A DNA stretch of 20,756 nucleotides from Spirochaetaceae bacterium UBA1306 (GTDB lineage Bacteria; Spirochaetota; Spirochaetia; Treponematales; Rectinemataceae). Shown piece after piece: positions 13,963 to 20,756 of the stretch; position 1 is the stretch's first letter, and every line of letters starts with the position of its first letter. The DNA lies in the NCBI GenBank assembly GCA_002307245.1, contig DBTW01000219.1, positions 1 to 20,756 of the forward strand, written 5' to 3'. Below the pieces are notes generated by a model that saw nothing but the letters and a program-made list of their open reading frames with translations, was not told where the DNA came from and did not search any database. A program made the position numbers and the translations under genes.

Positions 13963-15858
13963 ATGCCCGGCATAGCCATAGTCGAGGACGAGTACATCGT
14001 CGCGCTCGACATAAAGAGCTTCCTCGGGAGGACGGGATACGCCGTAGCAGGCATGTATTCCTCGGGCGACGCCCTCCTCGCGGAGTTCGAGGCTATCAAG
14101 CCGGACCTCGTGCTCATGGACATCAAGATCCGCGGCAGTCTCGACGGCGTGGAGACCTCCCGGCTCGTGCACGAGCGGTACAGGACGCCCGTCGTGCTGC
14201 TGACCGCCTACGCCGACGACGAGACCATCGCGCGGGCCAAGATCACCCAGCCCTTCGGATACATTATCAAGCCCTTCGAGGAGCGGGAGCTCAAGACCGC
14301 GATCGAGATTGCGCTGTATCGCGCGGCGATGGAGCGAAAGATCATGGAAAGCGAGGAACGCTATCGCGACCTCTTCTACCATGGCATCTCGGCGAACTTC
14401 CTAGCCGACGGATCGGGCCGTATCGTCGAGGCGAACGCCGCCTTCCGCTCCCTCGTCGGCCTTCGCGCGGAACAGGATCTCCCGCTACTTGAAGCGCTGC
14501 TGCCCGAGCGGTCGGCCAGGGAGTCCTTCCTGGAGCTGGCCTCGTCGGACAAGGGCCTCGAGCTCGCCGAACTGCCTTTCCGCTCCCTGGACGGCAAGGA
14601 TCTCGTCGTGCTGGCCAACGCCGCCGCGGTGCGCGACTCCGAAGGCCGCCTTACCGGGATCAGGGGCGAGCTCATCGATACGACGGAACGCCGCAAGCTC
14701 GAGGAGCGCCTCTTCCTAGCGCAGAAGATGGAGGCGGCCGGCAAGCTCGCGGGCGGGATCGCCCACGACTTCAACAACATCCTAACGGCCATCCTCGGCT
14801 ATTCGAACCTCCTGGCCGACGAGCTGCCCGACAGCTCGGCCGCGAGGGCCGACGTCGAGGGCATCCGCAAGGCGGCCGACCGCGCGGCCAACCTGACGCG
14901 CCAGCTCCTGGCCTTCTCTCGGCGCCAGCCGGTCTCGCCCCGGGCCCTCGATCTCAACGCTGCCGTCAAGGACGCCGAGCGCCTGCTGCGTCGGATCCTG
15001 CCAGAGGATGTGAGCCTCTACATCGCCCTGTGCGCCGAGCCGGCCTCAATAGTCGCCGATCCCGCCCAGATCGAGCAGATCCTGCTCAACCTCTCCTTCA
15101 ACGCGAAGGACGCCATGCCCGACGGAGGCGAGCTCCGCATCGCCACCTCGATCGAGACCGTCTCGATGCCGCGCAACGTGGGCCTCGAGACCCTTTCTTC
15201 GGGATCTTACGCCCGGCTCGAGGTGATCGATTCGGGGACCGGTATAGAGCCGGCGATACTGGACAAGATATTCGAGCCGTTCTTCACCACGAAGCCGAGG
15301 GATCAGGGCACAGGCCTCGGCCTCTCGACGGTCTACGGCATCGCGCGGCAGCTCGGGGGGGCCGTGGGGGTATCTTCCCAGCCGGGTCGGGGGGCGACGT
15401 TCCGCGTATGGATTCCCTACGCGGCGAGCCCCGAACGGGCGTCGACCAAGAGCGCCCGCAAATCTATTTGGCCGGCGGGCCAGGCCGCGACCATACTTTT
15501 CGTCGACGACGACGACGAAGTGCGGGCTCTCGCCTCAAGGCTCCTGGCCAAGGGCGGACACCGCGTGATGACGGCGGCCAATGCGGGCGAGGCCCTCCTC
15601 ATCGTCGAGAGCGCCGGTTCCTCGATAGAGCTCCTGATAAGCGATACGGTGATGCCGTTCATGGACGGGCGGAGCCTGGCGAAGCGGGTCGCCGACGCGC
15701 TTCCGGGAATCGGCATCCTCTTCATCTCTGGCCATCCCGAATTGGGCGCCGACGAGGACGAGAGCCGATTCCTGGCCAAGCCCTTCACCGAGGAGCAGCT
15801 GGCTCGATCGGTCGGCCTGGCCTTGTCCGCGGCGAGGGCCGGTAAGGCCGAGGGCTAA
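13963..15858 (+). CDS. hybrid histidine kinase: receiver-PAS-HisKA-HATPase-receiver
   Basis: A 631-residue soluble kinase. The N-terminal receiver (1-120) has D53 in LVLMDIKIRG and Lys in YIIKPFEEREL, and closely resembles the N-terminal receiver of the kinase at 11635. A PAS domain (about 130-245, SEERYRDLFYHGISANFLAD to GELIDTTERRKLEE) would sense an unknown ligand. HisKA carries His268 in GGIAHDFNNILTAILGYS. The ATPase has NLSFNAKDAMPDGG, VIDSGTGIEP and GTGLGLSTVYG. The C-terminal receiver (about 505-625) has acidic residues in LFVDDDDEVR, Asp561 in LLISDTVMPFMDG and Lys in FLAKPFTEEQL. Both receivers look competent. It starts 10 bases behind the preceding gene with a weak AGGGA site and is the last gene of the operon. 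Only one base separates its stop from the stop of the converging gene. Confidence 0.93.
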   Translation: MPGIAIVEDEYIVALDIKSFLGRTGYAVAGMYSSGDALLAEFEAIKPDLVLMDIKIRGSLDGVETSRLVHERYRTPVVLLTAYADDETIARAKITQPFGYIIKPFEERELKTAIEIALYRAAMERKIMESEERYRDLFYHGISANFLADGSGRIVEANAAFRSLVGLRAEQDLPLLEALLPERSARESFLELASSDKGLELAELPFRSLDGKDLVVLANAAAVRDSEGRLTGIRGELIDTTERRKLEERLFLAQKMEAAGKLAGGIAHDFNNILTAILGYSNLLADELPDSSAARADVEGIRKAADRAANLTRQLLAFSRRQPVSPRALDLNAAVKDAERLLRRILPEDVSLYIALCAEPASIVADPAQIEQILLNLSFNAKDAMPDGGELRIATSIETVSMPRNVGLETLSSGSYARLEVIDSGTGIEPAILDKIFEPFFTTKPRDQGTGLGLSTVYGIARQLGGAVGVSSQPGRGATFRVWIPYAASPERASTKSARKSIWPAGQAATILFVDDDDEVRALASRLLAKGGHRVMTAANAGEALLIVESAGSSIELLISDTVMPFMDGRSLAKRVADALPGIGILFISGHPELGADEDESRFLAKPFTEEQLARSVGLALSAARAGKAEG

Positions 15859-15859
15859 G

Positions 15860-16582
15860 CTAGGTAGGGCCGAGCGCCAGCCTATAGAGCTTGGCCTCGG
15901 CCTCCATCGTGGCGGCGGAGCCGAAGGCCCGCGACTCGCGCGGTACATCCACGGCGAAGGAGTCCACCACGCGGGCCGGCCTGGGCGAAAGCACGACCGC
16001 CCGGTCGGCGAGATAGGCCGCCTCTTCCACGTCGTGCGTGACGCAGACTACGGTCTTCCTCTCCTCGCGGAAGAGTCTCAGGAAGGCATCCATGAGCTCG
16101 AGCTTCATCCTGAGGTCGACGGCCTGGAAGGCTTCATCGAGGAGTAGGAGATCCGAGGGGTAGGCGAAGGACCTCGCCAGGGAGAGGCGCTGCCGCATGC
16201 CGCCCGAGAGCTCGGACGGCTTCAGGCCCGAGGCCTCTCCGAGCCCGGCGGCTTCCAGAAAGCGGTCGATCCGCTCGGCCTTGCCCGAGCTCGCGCGCGG
16301 GAAGGCCCCGGACAGGGCGAAGTCCATATTGCCTCGGCAATCGAGCCAGGGAAGGAGCCTCGGTTCCTGGAAGGCGTAGGAGAAACGGCAGCCCTCGAAG
16401 CCCAGCCTCGAGCCCGAATCGGCATCCTTGAGACCGGCGATGAGGTTGAGGAGAGTAGTCTTCCCGCAGCCCGAAGGCCCCAGGACGACCGTGACCGATC
16501 CTGAGGGCATGACGAGTGAGATGTCGTCCACTACGGGACTCCCGTCATAGGACGCACGGAGATCGCGCAGCTCATACGCCAT
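15860..16582 (-). CDS. ABC importer ATP-binding protein, NitT/TauT family
   Basis: A 240-residue ATPase that would power the permease encoded upstream. It has Walker A GPSGCGKT (35-42), Q72 in AFQEPRLLPW, the signature LSGGMRQR (125-132), Walker B LLLLDEAFQAVD (D149, E150), and the switch His183 in VTHDVEEAAYLADR. The QEPRLLPW and VTHDVEEA forms are typical of the SsuB/TauB/NrtD-like group that imports nitrate, sulfonates, taurine or thiamine precursors. The D-loop region reads DEAFQAVD where DEPFGALD is usual, a mild variation. The ATG lies inside the end of the permease gene (11-base overlap), so translation is probably coupled. The ligand cannot be told from this protein. Confidence 0.94.
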   Translation of the reverse strand: MAYELRDLRASYDGSPVVDDISLVMPSGSVTVVLGPSGCGKTTLLNLIAGLKDADSGSRLGFEGCRFSYAFQEPRLLPWLDCRGNMDFALSGAFPRASSGKAERIDRFLEAAGLGEASGLKPSELSGGMRQRLSLARSFAYPSDLLLLDEAFQAVDLRMKLELMDAFLRLFREERKTVVCVTHDVEEAAYLADRAVVLSPRPARVVDSFAVDVPRESRAFGSAATMEAEAKLYRLALGPT

Positions 16583-17339
16583 GTCGGAGCGCCGCCTTGA
16601 CCGCGAGCGAAAAAAGCCATTCCGTGATTCCGCACAAGGCGACCGCCGCGAAGGCCCAGGCCAGCATGCCCGCGGACTCTAGGAGGAGCCTCGAGCCCTG
16701 CATGCCCGTGCCGAGGGCGAGCCTGGGCTGGCTCAGGATCTCGCCGGCCACTACCACCTTCCAGGAAAGCCCGAGGGCGCTCTTGGCCCCCGACAGGAGC
16801 TGCGGGGCTGCCGAGGGGAGCCTGAGCCTCAAGAATACTGAAAGCCTCGGCACGCGGAAGAGGGTCGCCATCTCGAGGAGCCGCGGGTCGGCGGCGCGAG
16901 AGCCTTCGGTCGCGCTCGTCACCATGATCGGAAAGGCCATGAGGAAGGCGGCGAAGACGGGCACGAAATCGGAAGGGAACCAAAGCAGGGCGATGAGGAC
17001 CAGGGCCATCACGGGCGTGGCGCGGATAGCCGTAAGGAGGGGAGCGAGTGCCGCGCCGATCATGGGCCTAAGCCCCGAGGCGAGGCCCGCGGCTATTCCC
17101 AGCGCAGCCGAGAGGCCGAAGGCCGCAAGGCCTCGCAGAAAAGTGGCCCAAAGGCCCGAAAGGAAGGGCCTCGTCGGATAGAGGCCGATAGCCGCCTTTA
17201 GCACGCTCTCTGGCGAGGGCAGTATGAGTTCCGTGCCCAGCGCGAGGGAAGCCGCCTTCCACGCGACGAGGATGGCTGCGACGCCCGCGGCGCTCGCCGC
17301 GGCGAGGGCCGGCCTACCTGGTCGAGAGATAGAATCCAT
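16572..17339 (-). CDS. ABC importer permease, NitT/TauT family
   Basis: A 255-residue integral inner-membrane protein with about six hydrophobic spans, starting with a span near residues 12-30. The BPD_transp_1 pattern is present: a first core segment GLWATFLRGLAAFGLSAALG, then LLTAIRATPVMALVLIALLW, and the EAA-type coupling loop around LLEMATLFRVPRLSVFLRLR, which contacts the ATPase. Size is as expected for SsuC/TauC-like permeases. The start overlaps the end of the binding-protein gene by 26 bases, and the stop overlaps the ATPase start by 11 bases, making a tightly packed three-gene importer operon. Confidence 0.92.
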   Translation of the reverse strand: MDSISRPGRPALAAASAAGVAAILVAWKAASLALGTELILPSPESVLKAAIGLYPTRPFLSGLWATFLRGLAAFGLSAALGIAAGLASGLRPMIGAALAPLLTAIRATPVMALVLIALLWFPSDFVPVFAAFLMAFPIMVTSATEGSRAADPRLLEMATLFRVPRLSVFLRLRLPSAAPQLLSGAKSALGLSWKVVVAGEILSQPRLALGTGMQGSRLLLESAGMLAWAFAAVALCGITEWLFSLAVKAALRHGV

Positions 17340-18279
17340 CGCCGGGTAGCTTCCCGCCGACCGAGGCGGGAGCCAGCTCGAGGAAGGCGCCGAGCAGGGC
17401 CTCGACGGCTGGCCTCGCGGCGCCGGCCTCGACGAAGGCGTAGGCCGAGGAAGGGATGGCCTTCGCCGCGATGGCCGCCTTGAGGCCGAGGTCGTGCTTC
17501 TCGACCAGGGCGCCAGCGGCGCCGGGGTTCGCGACGACCCAGGCGATGCTCGCGGCGTAGGCTTCCATGAGCGCCTTTACGGCTTGCGGCTTTTCGGCGG
17601 CGAGCTTGGCCGAAACCACGAAGGCCGTCATCGGGTAGCTCGCTTGGCCCGTGAGCTTGGTCCATTGCGAACTGAGGTCCATGAGGGGATGGAGCTTGGG
17701 ATTCTGCATCTTGGCCATCGTGGCGAAGGGCTCGGGCAGTATGGCGTATTCGATCTTCCCTGAGGCGAGGGCGATGGCGGCCTCTGCATAGGGAAGAGAA
17801 TAGTCGAGGCGAATATCTTTTTCGAGATCCATTCCCGCGGCCTTGAGCAGCTTTCGGAAGAGGTAGTCCGGCGTCGCGCCTTGGCCGGCGACGTTTACCT
17901 GCCTGCCCTTGAGCTCGGCCACGGAGGCGAGGGGATCGCCGCTGCCCAGGAAGGACAGCATGCCGTTCCCCACGATCGCCGCGAGCTTGATCCCGATACC
18001 GGAGTTGTAGAGTTTGGCCGCGACGTTCACCGGCAGGACGCCGGCCTCGTATTCGCCCGAAACGAGCTTAGCCGTCATGAGGTCGGCGCTGGCCACGGCG
18101 ACAAGCACGAGACTTGTCCCTTCCGCGCCCTGGGGCGGCGATTCAAAGAGGCGGACCATGCCTATGCCCGAGGGGCCCTTGAGGGCCGCCACAGTGATAC
18201 CCGGGGCTTCGGCGAAGGCGGTCAAGCTTGACATGGCGATCGCGGCCGCTACCGACATGAAACATAGATGATTGCGCAT
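17314..18279 (-). CDS. ABC importer periplasmic substrate-binding protein, NitT/TauT-like
   Basis: A 321-residue protein with a Sec signal peptide (about 1-23, CFMSVAAAIAMSSLTAFA, cleavage after AFA) and no lipobox cysteine, so it is probably a soluble periplasmic protein. The mature part starts ITVAALKGPSGIGMVRL and continues with ELKGRQVNVAGQGATPDYLFRKLL and a YAILPEPFATMA segment, the type II binding-protein layout of the NMT1/THI5-SsuA-TauA group. The start is supported by GGAGG (18288-18292 on this strand) 8 bases upstream. It is the first gene of the importer operon and is transcribed away from the McsA-like gene. Substrate unknown; nitrate, sulfonate, pyrimidine or another small organic compound are possible. 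Confidence 0.9.
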   Translation of the reverse strand: MRNHLCFMSVAAAIAMSSLTAFAEAPGITVAALKGPSGIGMVRLFESPPQGAEGTSLVLVAVASADLMTAKLVSGEYEAGVLPVNVAAKLYNSGIGIKLAAIVGNGMLSFLGSGDPLASVAELKGRQVNVAGQGATPDYLFRKLLKAAGMDLEKDIRLDYSLPYAEAAIALASGKIEYAILPEPFATMAKMQNPKLHPLMDLSSQWTKLTGQASYPMTAFVVSAKLAAEKPQAVKALMEAYAASIAWVVANPGAAGALVEKHDLGLKAAIAAKAIPSSAYAFVEAGAARPAVEALLGAFLELAPASVGGKLPGDGFYLSTR

Positions 18280-18328
18280 TCGAGAAGCCTCCGACCACCA
18301 TGATAACGCCGATCGCTGGCCTTTTTCT

Positions 18329-19930
18329 ATGGCTTCGGCTATATTCCACAGTGTGATCTGCGCTCAGTGCGGGAAACGCGAGGCCGTCGTCTTCATTCGC
18401 AGAAGAGGCGGCGGTAGCGATGGCTGCGACCTCGTCCTCTGCGAGGATTGCGCCAAGGGCCGAGGGATCATGGCAGGCAAGGGCGTCATCGATCTAAATA
18501 TCGACGATCTCATCGGGGCCAGCCTCGAGGCGCGGCCGCAAGGGGCCGCCTCGGAAGCCTGTTCCCGCTGCGGGCTCTCCTTCGATGGGTTTAAGCGCGA
18601 GGGCCGCCTGGGCTGCGCCCTCTGCGCCGATGCCTTCGCCCTGGACCTGGGTCGCATGCTGGGCCGCAAGTCCGCTCCGGACGCCCAGTACCTGCAACGC
18701 GCGCGCCAGTCCCCCCTCGCCTCGCTCGAACGCGACTTGGAGGCGGCCATCGCCTCCGAGGATTACGAGAAAGCCGCGGCCATCAGGGATTCCATGGCCA
18801 AATCGCCTGGAAGCCCAGAGGACGATGGACCTTACGCCGCGGCCGATTTCCCGCTCGGCCCCTCGTCCTTCTCCTACTCGGGAGGGCCCGACGACGATTG
18901 CGTGCTCTGGAGCTCGGCCTATACCTATCGGAATTTGGAAAGCCTGCCCTTCCCGGGCTCGCCAGGCGGATCATCAGCCCCTTCGCGTGACCTTCTCCTT
19001 GAGCGCTTCGCCGCCCTGCCTCCTTGGAGCGCGACGCGCATGGCCGAGCTGAACCCGGCCGAGAGGCGTTCGCTCTCCGAACGAGGCGTCTTGCCCAGAG
19101 GCTACGCCGCCGACGACGGCGCAGTCCTCGTCGCGAAAGCCTCGAGGGCCTGCTATGCCCTTCTTGACGATATCGATCACCTGCGTATCCGCGCGGTTCG
19201 GCCCGGTCTCAATCCCGAGTCGGCGCTCCAGGCCGCCATCGGCGAGGCGGCCGCGATAGATTCGATCGCTTCGGAGGGCAAGGGCGCCTTCTCCCAACGC
19301 CCCGGTCTCGGCTGGGTCTGCGCGCGCGCCCTTGACTGCGGACTCGGATCATCCGTCTCAGCCCTTCTCCACCTGCCCGCCCTCGCGGCTGCAGGCATGC
19401 GGGACAGGCTCTTCCGCTCGCTGATGGCGGACGGCATAGTCGTCAAAGGCTACTACTCGACGAGCGAGGAATCCTCCGGCTCGCTCTACGAACTCGCGGT
19501 GGAGCCCAGGCTCTACGCCAGTCTCGAAGGCATGGTCGCTGCCCTTCGATCCTCGGCCTTCAAGGCCGTCTCCGCCGAGCGCCGGGCGCGCGCCGAGCTC
19601 GCCACCCGGGGCATCGAGGCCCTGCGCGACGCCGAGGGCCGGGCCTTCGGCATAGCACGGCACTGCGGGCTCCTCGGCGCCGAGGAAGGCGCCTCGATCG
19701 TCTCGATCCTCCGCCTCGCCGCGCTCAGGGGCTCCCTGCCGGGCGCGAGTCCCCGAGCCCTCGGTACCCTTCTCATGGAGCTCGGGTCTGGCTCGGTCAG
19801 CGCCTCGGCCGGCCTTCGCGAGCTCGCCCCGGCGGAGGCTGCCGAGGCGGCGCGAGCGCGATTGGTCAAGGTCGCGATCGCTAAGGCCGAATATAGAAGC
19901 GAGGAGGGCTCACCATGTTCAAGGGTTTGA
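18329..19930 (+). CDS. McsA-McsB-like fusion: zinc-finger/UVR adaptor joined to a degenerate protein-arginine kinase domain
   Basis: About 533 residues. The N-terminal third is McsA-like: two zinc-binding pairs (C11/C14 with C38/C41; C78/C81 with C96/C99) and a UVR motif at 128-160 (SLERDLEAAIASEDYEKAA). From about 186 the sequence follows McsB to its end, with DCVLWSSAYTYRNLESLPFP, DHLRIRAVRPGL, LLHLPAL and a C-terminal helical part. Catalytic positions are lost: SSRIR is WSSAY; NEEDH is DDIDH (280-284); in the loop near 328-344 the active-site Cys is R333, Asn is D336 and Arg is S342; RDxxRA is absent. It is thus probably a pseudokinase acting on ClpC. The start is uncertain: neither ATG 18329 nor GTG 18353 has a ribosome site, and GTG would give MICAQC, matching the McsA N-terminus. 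It overlaps clpC by 16 bases. Confidence 0.85.
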   Translation: MASAIFHSVICAQCGKREAVVFIRRRGGGSDGCDLVLCEDCAKGRGIMAGKGVIDLNIDDLIGASLEARPQGAASEACSRCGLSFDGFKREGRLGCALCADAFALDLGRMLGRKSAPDAQYLQRARQSPLASLERDLEAAIASEDYEKAAAIRDSMAKSPGSPEDDGPYAAADFPLGPSSFSYSGGPDDDCVLWSSAYTYRNLESLPFPGSPGGSSAPSRDLLLERFAALPPWSATRMAELNPAERRSLSERGVLPRGYAADDGAVLVAKASRACYALLDDIDHLRIRAVRPGLNPESALQAAIGEAAAIDSIASEGKGAFSQRPGLGWVCARALDCGLGSSVSALLHLPALAAAGMRDRLFRSLMADGIVVKGYYSTSEESSGSLYELAVEPRLYASLEGMVAALRSSAFKAVSAERRARAELATRGIEALRDAEGRAFGIARHCGLLGAEEGASIVSILRLAALRGSLPGASPRALGTLLMELGSGSVSASAGLRELAPAEAAEAARARLVKVAIAKAEYRSEEGSPCSRV

Positions 19931-20756
19931 CGCATCGAGCCCAGAGAGTCCTTACTGTCCTGGCCCAGGAAGAGGCGAAGCGCACGCGTTCCGAGCAGGT
20001 CCTTCCCGAGCACGTCATCCTCGCTATCGTCAAGGACGGAGAGGGCGTGGGCTTCAAGGCCCTCAGAAGCCTGAAAATCGACACCCTCGAGCTGGCCGAC
20101 GAGCTCGAAGCCTCCCTCGAAAGGCGCCGTTCGAGCCTCGTGGTCGGAGACCTACCCCTGTCGCGCCGCGCCAGATCCCTCCTCGAGGGAGCCGCCGAGG
20201 AAGCCAACATGTCCGGCTCGGATTATATCGGCACCGAGCACTTCGTCGTGGCCGCCGCGAGGGAGCAGGGGGCGGCCTTCGAGTCCCAGCTCGCGCGGAT
20301 AGGAGTGTATTACGAGCAGCTCCGGGCGGCCGTACGCCTCCTGCGCGAGCCCTCCCCGGACGAGCGCAAGGATCGAGCCCCAAAGGCCCCCGAGACCCGA
20401 GAGCCAGCGCGCATGGACGCGAGGGGGGAGGGCAGGGCCGCCGCGGGCGGACGCACGCCCCTCCTGGACGAATTCGCCCGCGACCTCACGGCCATGGCCC
20501 GAGAAGGGAAGCTCGATCCCGTCGTCGGCCGGGAGCGGGAACTCGGTCGAGTCGTACGCATATTGTCGCGGAGGACCAAGAACAATCCCGTCCTCATCGG
20601 CGAGCCCGGGGTCGGCAAGACCGCCATCGTCGAGGCCCTCGCCCAGAGGATCTCCAAGGGGGATGCGCCCGAGCCTTTGGCGCACAAGCGCATCCTGGCC
20701 CTGGACCTGGCGGCCGTCGTCGCGGGCACGAAGTACCGCGGCGAGTTCGAGGAACG
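19915..20756 (+). CDS. clpC: ATP-dependent Clp protease ATPase subunit ClpC (3' end outside window)
   Basis: The first 280 residues of a HSP100 unfoldase that feeds proteins to ClpP. The Clp N domain has two repeats (about 1-68 and 80-145), starting with FKGLTHRAQRVLTVLAQEEA. Glu32 (PEH) and Glu108 (GTEH) correspond to the glutamates that bind phosphoarginine in Bacillus ClpC; the first repeat has Pro31 where Thr is usual. After a charged linker comes LLDEFARDLTAMAREGKLDPVVGRE and the first AAA module with Walker A GEPGVGKT (229-236) and the pore-side segment KYRGEFEE just before the window ends. The middle and second AAA domains are not seen, so ClpA or ClpE cannot be formally excluded, but the McsA-like neighbour and N domain favour ClpC. 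GAGGAGG (19901-19907) lies 7 bases before the ATG, inside the upstream gene. Confidence 0.93.
   Translation, partial: MFKGLTHRAQRVLTVLAQEEAKRTRSEQVLPEHVILAIVKDGEGVGFKALRSLKIDTLELADELEASLERRRSSLVVGDLPLSRRARSLLEGAAEEANMSGSDYIGTEHFVVAAAREQGAAFESQLARIGVYYEQLRAAVRLLREPSPDERKDRAPKAPETREPARMDARGEGRAAAGGRTPLLDEFARDLTAMAREGKLDPVVGRERELGRVVRILSRRTKNNPVLIGEPGVGKTAIVEALAQRISKGDAPEPLAHKRILALDLAAVVAGTKYRGEFEE

Noticed and set aside
12795..14126. 443-codon open frame on the - strand across the kinase and receiver genes
   Set aside because: It is antisense to three proteins with good domain matches and has low-complexity Ser/Ala/Arg composition.
18280..18328. Thiamine (TPP) riboswitch or other leader before the binding-protein gene
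   Set aside because: The gap is too short for a riboswitch and shows no conserved aptamer sequence.
18490..18930. McsA-McsB fusion as the product of a frameshift or assembly join
   Set aside because: The frame is continuous with uniform codon use, the linker is plausible, and the McsB-like part has no start codon with a ribosome site of its own. A sequencing error cannot be fully excluded but would not explain the many catalytic substitutions.

Overview
The window is a dense, GC-rich bacterial segment (about two thirds G+C by eye) holding 17 protein-coding genes, with almost no non-coding sequence and no RNA gene, insertion sequence or CRISPR array that I can see. The organism is most likely a high-GC, diderm, motile or surface-sensing bacterium. 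I lean towards the Spirochaetota because of three things: the style of the CheA P2-like domain, the lipoprotein and exported-repeat proteins behind ftsH, and McsA/ClpC without CtsR. That is inference; no rRNA or marker gene settles it.

Region 1 (1-6151, + strand) is a cell-envelope proteostasis operon: the 3' end of tilS, then ftsH, an exported TPR-like protein with EF-hand-type DxDGDG repeats, and an HtrA-like serine protease lipoprotein with PDZ-like domains. The genes abut or overlap.

Region 2 (6232-15858, + strand) starts behind a recognisable sigma-70-type promoter. It is a nine-gene chemosensory and two-component operon: STAS protein, cheA, cheR, cheB, cheY, cheW, a receiver-histidine kinase hybrid, a stand-alone receiver, and a receiver-PAS-kinase-receiver hybrid. 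Many stops and starts overlap, so translation is probably coupled. No chemoreceptor, CheX, CheC or CheD is present. CheA carries a tandem MshEN-like insert between its P2-like and P3 domains.

Region 3 (15860-18279, - strand) is a NitT/TauT-type ABC importer read in the order substrate-binding protein, permease, ATPase, with overlapping genes. It converges on the last kinase gene with a single base between the two stop codons.

Region 4 (18329-20756, + strand) diverges from the importer. It encodes an unusual fusion of an McsA-like zinc-finger/UVR protein to an McsB-like arginine-kinase domain, and then clpC, cut by the window edge. In the fusion the kinase fold is recognisable along its length, but the ATP-contacting arginines, the catalytic acidic residues, the active-site cysteine and the C-terminal RDxxRA phosphoarginine motif are all replaced. 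It therefore looks like an McsA-pseudokinase ClpC adaptor. This is the most interesting item in the window.
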